Assembly (NCBI GenBank): GCA_028714395.1
Contig: JAQTMJ010000046.1
Span: 1 to 6,493, forward strand
Direction: 5' to 3'
Source of the DNA: Candidatus Iainarchaeum sp.
GTDB taxonomy: Archaea; Micrarchaeota; Micrarchaeia; Anstonellales; Bilamarchaeaceae
Length of the DNA stretch: 6,493 nt
The notes beneath the pieces were generated by a model, which did no database searches, had not been told where the DNA came from, and saw only the letters and a list, made by a program, of their open reading frames with translations. The position numbers and the translations under genes are program-made. Shown here one piece after another: positions 1-5,513 of this stretch (its first letter is position 1; the number at the start of each line of letters is the position of its first letter).

Positions 1-1
1 C

Positions 2-523
2 GGCCTTGCGCCGAAGCCGCTCAACCGGATGATACTGCTGGTGCTCGCCATGCTGCTCGTTTTCCTGCTGGCCCTGCTCTCGGTGAGCGTATACCTCGCA
101 CTTGACAGGTCCTCCAACAAGGTGGAGTACTCTGATTTCTATTCCATAGTCAAGCAGGCAGGCAACGTCACCCTGCTCATAGAAGCCGGGAACGCGGACG
201 ATGCGCAGCTCGCAATAATGGAGAATTGCTCCACCGCGATGGCGGCCGAACTCGCAAAATCGAAAGTCACCTCAAAGACTTACATACTGCGGGGAAGCAA
301 TTGCAGCGCCTATTTCCCCCCCGGAGCCAATGCGACCGGGCTGCTGGAAGTTCCTAATTGCGTGGACAAGATCACCACTCCGCTGGTGTTCTTCAATTCC
401 TCACTTGTGACATCTTCCACATACTCCGGCCTGCTACTCAAGCAGGCATACTTCGCGGGCAGCAGCGACTATTACAGCATCTGCGCCCCCGCCGAGGCGC
501 TCAAGCTTTACACATCTCCATGA
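2..523 (+). CDS. Membrane-anchored, cysteine- and sequon-rich outer protein, first paralogue (5' end open)
   Basis: I do not recognise a named family. From the first in-window ATG (base 29), the protein has 164 residues: one hydrophobic segment at about residues 2-25, then a domain predicted to face outward. That domain has four cysteines (C67, C92, C111, C152) and five N-x-S/T sequons (N46, N66, N91, N101, N123), which suits disulfide bonding and N-glycosylation on an archaeal cell surface. The frame stays open to the window edge without a stop. There is no GGTGG motif before base 29, so the true start is probably upstream, outside the window. The stop TGA overlaps an ATG at 520, and the next gene is a diverged relative, so the two are probably co-transcribed. 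The 7-C run at 316-322 reads through in frame. The coding call is firm; function is unknown. Confidence 0.75.
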   Translation, partial: GLAPKPLNRMILLVLAMLLVFLLALLSVSVYLALDRSSNKVEYSDFYSIVKQAGNVTLLIEAGNADDAQLAIMENCSTAMAAELAKSKVTSKTYILRGSNCSAYFPPGANATGLLEVPNCVDKITTPLVFFNSSLVTSSTYSGLLLKQAYFAGSSDYYSICAPAEALKLYTSP

Positions 524-524
524 A

Positions 525-529
525 GGTGG
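525..529 (+). promoter_or_regulatory. Ribosome binding site GGTGG for the second paralogue
   Basis: GGTGG lies 5 nt before the ATG at 535, nearly the same arrangement as before the ACT gene, kbl and tdh in this window. It favours the start at 535 over the in-frame ATG at 520, which has no such motif but forms an ATGA overlap with the preceding stop. Confidence 0.6.
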
Positions 530-534
530 GATGG

Positions 535-999
535 ATGGACGAGAAGGTGAACATGGGCGGCGTGGCAGTGCTGGGAATCCTCTGCCTGCTTTTCATATGC
601 CAGTTTGTCTTCATTCCGGCCCAGCCGGAAAAGGAGGTCAACTACAGCGTGTTCATAAAGAACCTGGAAGCGTCCAGGAAGGTTTTTATCGTGGCAGACC
701 TGAGGAACGCATCCGCCCTGTCGCGGAACGCCATACTGCAGTGCGCGGTGGACCTGGCAGGCAGCGTCCCGCTCGCCCCCAAGAATGTATCCTTCTTCGT
801 GCTTGAAGCGGACAGCTGCACCAGCACCGAAGGGAACACCAGTGCAGTGTATTGCGAAGCCATTGCAGAATCAGGAACGACCTTCGACATAGTGTACGGG
901 AACTCCACAGCATACTATGCGGACAAAATAGTTGTTGGGATAAAGAGCTACGACCAGCCATGCAGCGTGACGGAAGTGACCGTGCAGAATTCGCCCTGA
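535..999 (+). CDS. Membrane-anchored, cysteine- and sequon-rich outer protein, second paralogue
   Basis: No named family is recognised. With the start at 535 the protein has 154 residues: a short charged N-terminus (MDEKVN), one membrane segment at about residues 8-28, and an outer domain. The domain carries four cysteines (C70, C95, C107, C143) and five N-x-S/T sequons (N36, N58, N84, N101, N123). It resembles the preceding gene product. Both have V-x-Y-S-x-F, then exactly 30 residues from Phe to the first outer Cys and 25 to the second, although identity over that stretch is only about 18% by eye. The start at 535 is chosen for the GGTGG motif 5 nt upstream; a start at 520 would add five residues and give a 4-nt overlap with the upstream stop. 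It is probably co-transcribed with the upstream gene and converges on aRF1 with a 17-nt gap. Function is unknown. Confidence 0.8.
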   Translation: MDEKVNMGGVAVLGILCLLFICQFVFIPAQPEKEVNYSVFIKNLEASRKVFIVADLRNASALSRNAILQCAVDLAGSVPLAPKNVSFFVLEADSCTSTEGNTSAVYCEAIAESGTTFDIVYGNSTAYYADKIVVGIKSYDQPCSVTEVTVQNSP

Positions 1000-1016
1000 A
1001 GTTGTGCGAACAGCTT
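999..1016. terminator. Possible short hairpin in the convergent gap
   Basis: The gap between two converging genes can form a stem AGTTGT/ACAGCT (1000-1005 with 1010-1015, one G-U pair), plus an A-T pair between 999 and 1016. On the + strand the loop is GCGA, of the stable GNRA type. There is only a weak T run after it (CTTTC), so termination is a guess. Archaeal terminators usually depend on T tracts more than on hairpins. Confidence 0.25.
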
Positions 1017-3731
1017 TCATCTGTACCTTAGGAACGCCCCTATGCCCGTGAAGCCCTGGAGGAACTGCGCTCCTTCCGCGGTGTTCTGCGATATTATCTC
1101 CACCTTTATGCCCTTTTCCTTGGCCAGGTCCTCGAGCTCCTCTATGAGCGGCTCCTGCTCGGAAATCTGCATCTTGCCTCCGCATTTTGGGCAGGCCAGG
1201 CTTTCCTCGTGCGCGCCCTCGACGGTCCTGCTCTCCTCGTTGCCGCAGTTGCTGCACTTCCAGGTGATTTTTTCATAGCCCAGCCCTTCGGAAAGGAGCA
1301 CCAAATCCGCTTTCTTGCTCTCTATGGCTGCGCGCACCTCCTTCTCCCCGTAGGTTGCCAGTCCCTCGTTTATCACTCCCTTTATGAACCTCTCCACGAT
1401 TATGCGCTCCTTCACCGCCTCCTGCTCCTGGATGAGCGACTCGCTTTTCGCTATCGCCTCGCGCACCCCGTACTCCTCGGTGTACCCCGTGTCAACCACG
1501 CCGAGGATTTTGTGCTGGTAGTTGTAGGGGGCCGCCTTGTAGAAGAATTCCTTGGTCGGGCCGGGCCCGCCTATTATTATGCCTTTCACCCGGCCCAGGA
1601 ACGCGTCGTCCATGGCCGCGCCCACGCGCTGGTAGTACTTCTCTATGCTCTCCTCTATCAGGCGCTCGTACCTCCTCGCAGAATTATGCACTACGAAACC
1701 GTTCGCTATGAAATTCGAGTGCGTTGGAATAGTCATGTCATAGAACTTTTCTTGGTTTTGCATCTCGGTTTTAGCCTTCAGATTCGCCGTGGTGATATCC
1801 GAGTCATAAACGGCTTGCAGAAATCTGAATATTTCGGCGCATCTCGGATTCTTTTTTCGCTCGAAAACAGGGAGTATGTTGCGGGCAAAAGCGGTTCTCC
1901 CCAACGGCTTTTTGTTCCTGAAGAAACAGCTCGCGGCATGGAAATCGCTTGTTTTCAGTCCTGCCTGCTTTGCGAGTGCATAGACCATCCTTCCATCCAT
2001 GGGAATCTGGTCCGCATATTGCTGCCCCGTTTTCCCACCGCATATCCTCTCAAGCTTTTTTTTCTTGTCTTCGCGCGCAAAGCCTATATTATCCCTGAAT
2101 CCGGCAACCGAACCCCTGTCTGAAATGGACACATACCACTGCCTATTTCCTTTCACCTTCTTCTCCCCGAAGGATGACAATATGCCGAATCTCATGAGAA
2201 GGAGCTGCACCTTCTGCATGACCTTTCGGCTGGTCATCGCAATCTCCACCCGGTTTCCGTGCAGATAGCCCTCGGCATCGTACAGGCCGGAGAGGAATGC
2301 CGCAACTATGCTGTCCTCGCATTTCGCAACATCTCCAGGTATATCCCTTTCCGCAGCCACGATTTCCGGAGCCGCCTCAATTACCGCATTTGCGAAATCG
2401 AGGGAATAAATCCTCACTTCAAAATATCTCTTTTTTGCAAAACTGCCCTTCTGCCCGACTTTGTTCACTTCACGCAGCACAGGTTCAATGCCAGTGCTCC
2501 TTTCCACCAGCCTGCAATAGCTCTTTGCAAGCCCATCATTCCCTTCATATATTATGATTCTGTTTCCATCCAAAGTTCCGTCGCCGCATATCACTCCGAA
2601 GAGCCGCGCTATATTTTCGTTCCATGCTTCCGGCATTTTCAGCACTCTGCGCGCAGGCGGCGGTTCAAGCCCGTAAAACCTGCTTATCCTCATTAGATTC
2701 CCGTCCGAAGGAGTCTGCTTCCCGGTTTCCAGATGTGAAATCAGCATCTGGCTTACCCCGAGCATCCTGGCCGCCTTTTGCTGGGACAAACCGGCTTTGA
2801 GCCGCGCTTCCCTGAACATGCTGCGCCCGCCTTCATCCAATAGGATTCTGGTCCTTGGTTCAAATCTCAGCTTCGGCCTTCCGCCCCTGCACCTTATCCT
2901 TCTGGCCACAATAAGCCTGTCGCCCGGAGCGAGGTTTTTGGCGAATTTTTCCTTTATTCCATGTTCGCTCAGCACAAAGAACCTGTGGTAGGGGGTGGCG
3001 CGTATCTCCAGTTTGGGCGCCTCGGTCTCTATTACCAGCGAATGCTTCGCAGGGGTTACGAAAAAATCCGAAACTACTGCAGGAATGCTTCTTGAAGAGG
3101 AGAAATCAATGCCCATTACGCTGCTTTCCTCTGCGAGTTTTTCTATTTCCGCTATCTCCCCGTTTTCCCTGATGACAAGGCTTCCTGCGGCAAGGCACTG
3201 CCCGCCCTTCCTGATCTTTGCATGCGCTGTTGAATTTAATTTCTTGATTATCACGGTCTGGGTGCCCTTGAGTATCGCCACCGTGGCTTCCCTCCCGTCC
3301 ATCACCACGATCCCGTAGCTGTCGGTCGCGTCGAGCATGCGCTGGAGCGGGTCCAGGAAGAACCTGTTGTCGCATCGGTACACGCTCACGCTCAGGGGCT
3401 GCGGAGGTTCGAGGGAAAAAAGCTGTATGTCCGTTTTCGAGGGATTGTCCGATATGTTCCCTGCGAACACCACCATGCCGTTCGGAGGAGTCTGCTTGAA
3501 GAGCTTAAGGTGCGCAATTATCCTTTCCAATGCCCCGATCACGTTGTTCCGGGTGGTCTTGGACTTTATGTTCCCGGCCTGGTTTATCTCCTCCCTCAAC
3601 CTGTTCCCGGTCTCGTGTATGGGGTATCCTTTGGGTATGTACACCGAAACGAGTTCAGTGCCGCTGCCGCTGAGCTCGGCCATCTTCCTGAGCTGCTTCT
3701 TCAGCACGTACATCGCTTCGCTGTCCGCCAT
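1017..3731 (-). CDS. prf1: Archaeal peptide chain release factor 1 (aRF1) precursor, interrupted by an intein
   Basis: aRF1 recognises all three stop codons in the ribosomal A site and triggers hydrolysis of peptidyl-tRNA. The 904-residue precursor contains 178 N-terminal and 221 C-terminal host residues, giving a 399-residue mature protein, close to the usual 400-420. Codon-recognition motifs are present: GTE at 24-26, NIKS at 54-57 and YRCDNRF at 118-124. The catalytic GGQ is at 176-178, and after splicing it continues as SARRYERL. The C-terminal domain has a zinc-ribbon-like C826-x2-C829 / C847-x2-C850 pair and ends GIGAFLRYR, typical of the family. The start at 3731 lies 6 nt after the ACT gene stop, so translation may be coupled; only a weak GAGTGA precedes it. 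Genes in this window end in TGA, TAG and TAA, as expected for an omnipotent factor. Identification is very secure. Confidence 0.97.
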   Translation of the reverse strand: MADSEAMYVLKKQLRKMAELSGSGTELVSVYIPKGYPIHETGNRLREEINQAGNIKSKTTRNNVIGALERIIAHLKLFKQTPPNGMVVFAGNISDNPSKTDIQLFSLEPPQPLSVSVYRCDNRFFLDPLQRMLDATDSYGIVVMDGREATVAILKGTQTVIIKKLNSTAHAKIRKGGQCLAAGSLVIRENGEIAEIEKLAEESSVMGIDFSSSRSIPAVVSDFFVTPAKHSLVIETEAPKLEIRATPYHRFFVLSEHGIKEKFAKNLAPGDRLIVARRIRCRGGRPKLRFEPRTRILLDEGGRSMFREARLKAGLSQQKAARMLGVSQMLISHLETGKQTPSDGNLMRISRFYGLEPPPARRVLKMPEAWNENIARLFGVICGDGTLDGNRIIIYEGNDGLAKSYCRLVERSTGIEPVLREVNKVGQKGSFAKKRYFEVRIYSLDFANAVIEAAPEIVAAERDIPGDVAKCEDSIVAAFLSGLYDAEGYLHGNRVEIAMTSRKVMQKVQLLLMRFGILSSFGEKKVKGNRQWYVSISDRGSVAGFRDNIGFAREDKKKKLERICGGKTGQQYADQIPMDGRMVYALAKQAGLKTSDFHAASCFFRNKKPLGRTAFARNILPVFERKKNPRCAEIFRFLQAVYDSDITTANLKAKTEMQNQEKFYDMTIPTHSNFIANGFVVHNSARRYERLIEESIEKYYQRVGAAMDDAFLGRVKGIIIGGPGPTKEFFYKAAPYNYQHKILGVVDTGYTEEYGVREAIAKSESLIQEQEAVKERIIVERFIKGVINEGLATYGEKEVRAAIESKKADLVLLSEGLGYEKITWKCSNCGNEESRTVEGAHEESLACPKCGGKMQISEQEPLIEELEDLAKEKGIKVEIISQNTAEGAQFLQGFTGIGAFLRYR
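2052..2621 (-). other. LAGLIDADG (DOD-type) homing endonuclease domain of the intein
   Basis: Precursor residues about 371-560 hold the endonuclease. Motif 1 is LFGVICGDG (377-385) with acidic D384. Motif 2 is FLSGLYDAEG (479-488) with acidic E487. A block-D-like IPGD (464-467) precedes motif 2, and a block-H-like stretch SRKVMQKVQLLLMRFGI (501-517) follows it. Both metal-binding acids are kept, so cleavage activity is plausible. The natural target would be the uninterrupted aRF1 gene around the GGQ-Ser codons. Residues about 560-655 link it back to the C-terminal splicing blocks and have no clear fold that I can name. Confidence 0.9.
2661..2822 (-). other. Cro/C1 (XRE)-type helix-turn-helix inside the intein
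   Basis: Precursor residues 304-357 look like a classic HTH of the Cro/C1 type: FREARLKAGLSQQKAARMLG, then VSQMLISHLETGKQTPS and a closing helix NLMRISRFYGL. The pattern 'LSQQ-A-x-L-GVS...IS-x-E-G-P' is the family hallmark. It lies after splicing block B and before the first LAGLIDADG motif. There it could add DNA contacts to the endonuclease or bind elsewhere as a regulator; the sequence cannot tell which. Confidence 0.85.
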
Positions 3732-3737
3732 GCAGAT

Positions 3738-4145
3738 TCACTCGTTTTCCACAATCGCGCTGCCGAGCACTTTTCTCGCCTCCTTGGGCCTGTCCACCAC
3801 TATGGAATCATACACATTGCCCTCGCATTTCCCCAGTATGTGGATGTTGAGCACGTTCACCTTCGCCTCGGCGAGGCTCCTGGACACGTCGGCAAGGGCT
3901 CCGGGCCTGTCCTCCAGCTTCACCCCCAGGGACTTGGAGGGCAGGATTTCAAATCCGTTGCGCTCGAGCGCTGATTTTGCCTTTTCGTGCTTCGCGCTGA
4001 GCACCCCGAGCATTATTATGGTTTTCCCGTCAACCACGTTGGCGCTTATCTGCTCTATGTTTATCTTTTCCTTCGCAAGCACGTAGGATATGTCCGCCAC
4101 TAGGCCCAGCCTGTCCTTGGCTAAAAGTATTATTTCCCTTATCAT
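3738..4145 (-). CDS. Tandem ACT-domain protein (putative amino-acid-binding regulator)
   Basis: The protein has 135 residues and consists almost wholly of two ACT domains. The first is at about residues 3-70 (ILLAKDRLGLVADISYVLAK, then INIEQISANV) and the second at about 74-130 (VKLEDRPGALADVSRSLAE, then VNVLNIHIL). The D-R-x-G-x-[LV]-A-D motif at the ligand-binding turn occurs in both. ACT domains bind amino acids and regulate enzymes or transcription; no catalytic or DNA-binding domain is attached here. The start at 4145 is set by AGGTGGTGGG just upstream, and an earlier in-frame ATG at 4172 has no such site. The gene is followed after 6 nt by aRF1, so they likely share a transcript. It is divergent from kbl-tdh, which invites a role in threonine/glycine sensing, but that rests on position only. 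GcvR is a known two-ACT regulator of glycine metabolism; orthology is not claimed. Confidence 0.9.
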   Translation of the reverse strand: MIREIILLAKDRLGLVADISYVLAKEKINIEQISANVVDGKTIIMLGVLSAKHEKAKSALERNGFEILPSKSLGVKLEDRPGALADVSRSLAEAKVNVLNIHILGKCEGNVYDSIVVDRPKEARKVLGSAIVENE

Positions 4146-4155
4146 CCCACCACCT
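4146..4155 (-). promoter_or_regulatory. Ribosome binding site of the ACT-domain gene
   Basis: On the minus strand AGGTGGTGGG abuts the ATG at 4145. Its first GGTGG ends 4 nt before the start, matching kbl and tdh. It decides the start at 4145 over the upstream ATG at 4172. Confidence 0.75.
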
Positions 4156-4195
4156 GCTGATTCGCAATACAAGATAAATTGAGATAAGCTCCGAG

Positions 4196-4210
4196 GATAT
4201 ATAAATTTAT
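4196..4210. promoter_or_regulatory. TATA-like core of the divergent promoter region
   Basis: TATATAAATTTAT at 4198-4210 is the strongest AT-rich box in the 154-bp divergent gap, and ATAAATTTAT (4201-4210) is a perfect 10-bp palindrome, so it could serve either strand. For kbl it predicts a start of transcription near 4228 and a leader of about 70 nt. For the ACT-aRF1 unit read leftward it predicts a start near 4178 and a leader of about 30 nt. A second AT-rich box (AATTTATCT on the minus strand, 4172-4180) and TTTTAAAT at 4262-4269 are weaker alternatives. Confidence 0.5.
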
Positions 4211-4211
4211 G

Positions 4212-4252
4212 CGCCCGCGCTGAAGTGGGCGTTGATTGGCCGGGCGTCCAAT
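4212..4252. repeat. Overlapping inverted repeats in the kbl upstream region
   Basis: CGCCCG at 4212-4217 can pair with CGGGCG at 4241-4246 (6 bp), or its CGCCC part with GGGCG at 4227-4231 (5 bp, loop 10). Separately, ATTGG at 4235-4239 can pair with CCAAT at 4248-4252 (loop 8) or with a second CCAAT at 4258-4262. The repeats lie just downstream of the TATA-like box, where an operator or a leader structure would act. The repeats are seen directly; function is inferred. Confidence 0.4.
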
Positions 4253-4290
4253 GCTTTCCAATTTTAAATGTCCCGTTTCAAATATTTCCT

Positions 4291-4295
4291 GGTGG
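4291..4295 (+). promoter_or_regulatory. Ribosome binding site of kbl
   Basis: GGTGG is followed by TTGG and then the ATG at 4300. It decides the start, since the frame remains open upstream to a GTG at 4225 whose extra 25 residues do not look like the Kbl family. Confidence 0.8.
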
Positions 4296-4299
4296 TTGG

Positions 4300-5505
4300 A
4301 TGGAAAAAAGCAGGGCTATTCTTTCTTTGGAGCAGCAGTTCGGCGCAGAGCTAAAGGATTTGGACGAGAAGAACCTTCTCTGGAACCCCAAGTCCCTGGA
4401 AAGCGCATCCGAGCCCTGGAGCATGGTGGACGGGAAAAAAGTGCTCATGTTCTGCTCCAACAACTATTTAGGCTTGACCAACCACCCTGAAGTGAAGGAA
4501 GCCGCGATAGAAGCTGTGAGGAAATACGGCGCAGGGAGCGGCTCCGTGCGCCCCATAGCAGGGAACATGGCCCTTCATCTGAAGCTTGAGGAAACCATAG
4601 CGAGATTCAAGCGCACCGAGGATGCCATTTACTACAATACCGGCTTTACAGCGAATTCAGGCGCAATCCCTGCAATCGCAGGCGAAGGTGATTTGATAAT
4701 CTCGGATGAGCTCAATCACGGCTCAATAATAGACGGGGTGCGGCTCACCAAAGCCGAACGCGCGATATTCAAGCACAAGAATATGGATGATTTGAAGCGC
4801 GTGCTTGAAGAAACCAGGAGCAAAACCTACAGGAGGATATGGATAATTACCGACGGAGTGTTCTCCATGGACGGAGACATCGCGCCATTGGACAAAATTT
4901 ATGGACTTGCGGACCAGTTCGGGGCGCACATATACGTGGACGATGCGCACGGGGACGGAGTTCTGGGAAGCCATGGAAGGGGAATAGTGAGCCACTTCAA
5001 CCTGGACGGGAAAGTGGACATGGAGATGGGCACGTTCTCAAAAGGCTTCGGAACCATGGGCGGGCTTATAGCAACTACTAAAACAATAAAGAAATACCTG
5101 CTCAACAAGTCCAGGACGTACCTCCTTACGGGCTCGCAGCCGCCTGCGGTAATCGCGGCAAGCATAAAGGCGCTGGAAGTGCTTGAAAGGGATGATTCAT
5201 TGGTGAAAAAGCTGTGGAGCAATACGAAATACTTCAAGGGGAAGGCCAAGGAGCTCGGGTTTGATACCGGAGAGAGCGAGACGCCCATCACCCCGATAAT
5301 GACCTATGATGAATCCAAGGCAAGGGATTTGAGCCTGAAGCTTTTCGAGGAAGGCGTTTACGCACTGCCCATAGTATTCCCGATGGTCGCAAAGGGAAAA
5401 GCCAGGATAAGGACCATGATACGCGCGGACTTCTCGAAAGAGGATCTGGATTTCGCGCTGGAAAAATTCGGAAAAGTCGGAAAGGAATTGGGAATAGTGA
5501 AATAG
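4300..5505 (+). CDS. kbl: 2-amino-3-ketobutyrate CoA ligase (glycine C-acetyltransferase)
   Basis: Kbl is a cytosolic PLP enzyme that cleaves 2-amino-3-ketobutyrate with CoA to glycine and acetyl-CoA, the second step of threonine breakdown. The 401 residues match the usual length of about 398. Visible family features are CSNNYLGL (52-59), GSGSVRPIAGN (79-89), DELNHGSIIDG (136-146) with the PLP-stacking H140, TDGVFSMDGDIAPL (184-197), VDDAH (213-217), the PLP lysine K248 in GTFSKGFGTMGG, and ARIRTMI (368-374) with the likely carboxylate-binding arginines. The end, FGKVGKELGIVK, resembles E. coli Kbl. The fold is shared with BioF (8-amino-7-oxononanoate synthase) and aminolevulinate synthase. 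The adjacent threonine dehydrogenase gene and the match to E. coli Kbl along its length, as I recall that sequence, make Kbl the best call. Its TAG stop shares its last base with the tdh ribosome binding site. Confidence 0.93.
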   Translation: MEKSRAILSLEQQFGAELKDLDEKNLLWNPKSLESASEPWSMVDGKKVLMFCSNNYLGLTNHPEVKEAAIEAVRKYGAGSGSVRPIAGNMALHLKLEETIARFKRTEDAIYYNTGFTANSGAIPAIAGEGDLIISDELNHGSIIDGVRLTKAERAIFKHKNMDDLKRVLEETRSKTYRRIWIITDGVFSMDGDIAPLDKIYGLADQFGAHIYVDDAHGDGVLGSHGRGIVSHFNLDGKVDMEMGTFSKGFGTMGGLIATTKTIKKYLLNKSRTYLLTGSQPPAVIAASIKALEVLERDDSLVKKLWSNTKYFKGKAKELGFDTGESETPITPIMTYDESKARDLSLKLFEEGVYALPIVFPMVAKGKARIRTMIRADFSKEDLDFALEKFGKVGKELGIVK

Positions 5506-5509
5506 GTGG
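5505..5509 (+). promoter_or_regulatory. Ribosome binding site of tdh, overlapping the kbl stop
   Basis: GGTGG begins on the final G of the kbl TAG stop and lies 4 nt before the tdh ATG at 5514. This tight join suggests coupled translation of the two genes. Confidence 0.75.
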
Positions 5510-5513
5510 TTGA

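Larger units (their letters stand above)
1683..3197 (-). mobile_element. Intein with LAGLIDADG homing endonuclease in the aRF1 GGQ motif
   Basis: This 505-residue element (precursor residues 179-683) is a protein-splicing insert. Block A begins C179-LAAGSLV. Block B has T246-PY-H249. Block F is FYDMTIPTHSNF from 663. Block G is FVVHN, with penultimate H682 and terminal N683, followed by extein Ser684 as the +1 nucleophile. All catalytic splicing residues are therefore present. Removing it restores GGQ-SARRYERL, the normal aRF1 sequence, which fixes both borders at single-residue precision. Inside are a helix-turn-helix and a two-motif LAGLIDADG endonuclease. Three 60-nt blocks in its endonuclease and C-terminal parts (1801, 2041, 2401) are about 40-43% GC by hand count, against 52-63% in three extein blocks, but other intein blocks reach 55-60%. 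It is probably active for both splicing and homing. Confidence 0.95.

Noticed and set aside
531..806. ATG at 531 close to the GGTGG motif, opening a 91-codon frame
   Set aside because: The spacing to GGTGG is only 1 nt and the product is a frame-shifted shadow of the second surface protein, without a membrane segment or recognisable features.
1209..2123. Long open frame (304 codons) on the + strand opposite aRF1 and its intein
   Set aside because: It lies antisense to strongly supported coding sequence, resembles no protein family, and has no GGTGG motif before its start. It is a by-product of the codon usage of the other strand.
1017..3731. Two separate genes or a gene fusion instead of an intein
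   Set aside because: The frame is continuous, the inserted part begins with Cys and ends with His-Asn followed by Ser, and removing it restores the normal aRF1 sequence exactly.
3337..4086. Open frame of 249 codons on the + strand across the aRF1-ACT junction
   Set aside because: It spans the opposite strand of two well-supported genes and has a low-complexity, Ser- and Phe-rich translation with no motif.
4225..4299. N-terminal extension of Kbl from a GTG at 4225
   Set aside because: The extra 25 residues are not Kbl-like, they cover the promoter-proximal repeats, and a good ribosome binding site directly precedes the ATG at 4300.
4146..4299. tRNA, small RNA gene or CRISPR repeat in the divergent gap
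   Set aside because: No cloverleaf, T-loop-like GGTTCRA box or regularly spaced repeats were found; the structure fits promoter and leader elements better.
4300..5505. BioF or 5-aminolevulinate synthase as the identity of the PLP enzyme
   Set aside because: The fold is shared, but the neighbouring threonine dehydrogenase and the resemblance to E. coli Kbl over the full length favour Kbl. No biotin or haem gene is nearby.
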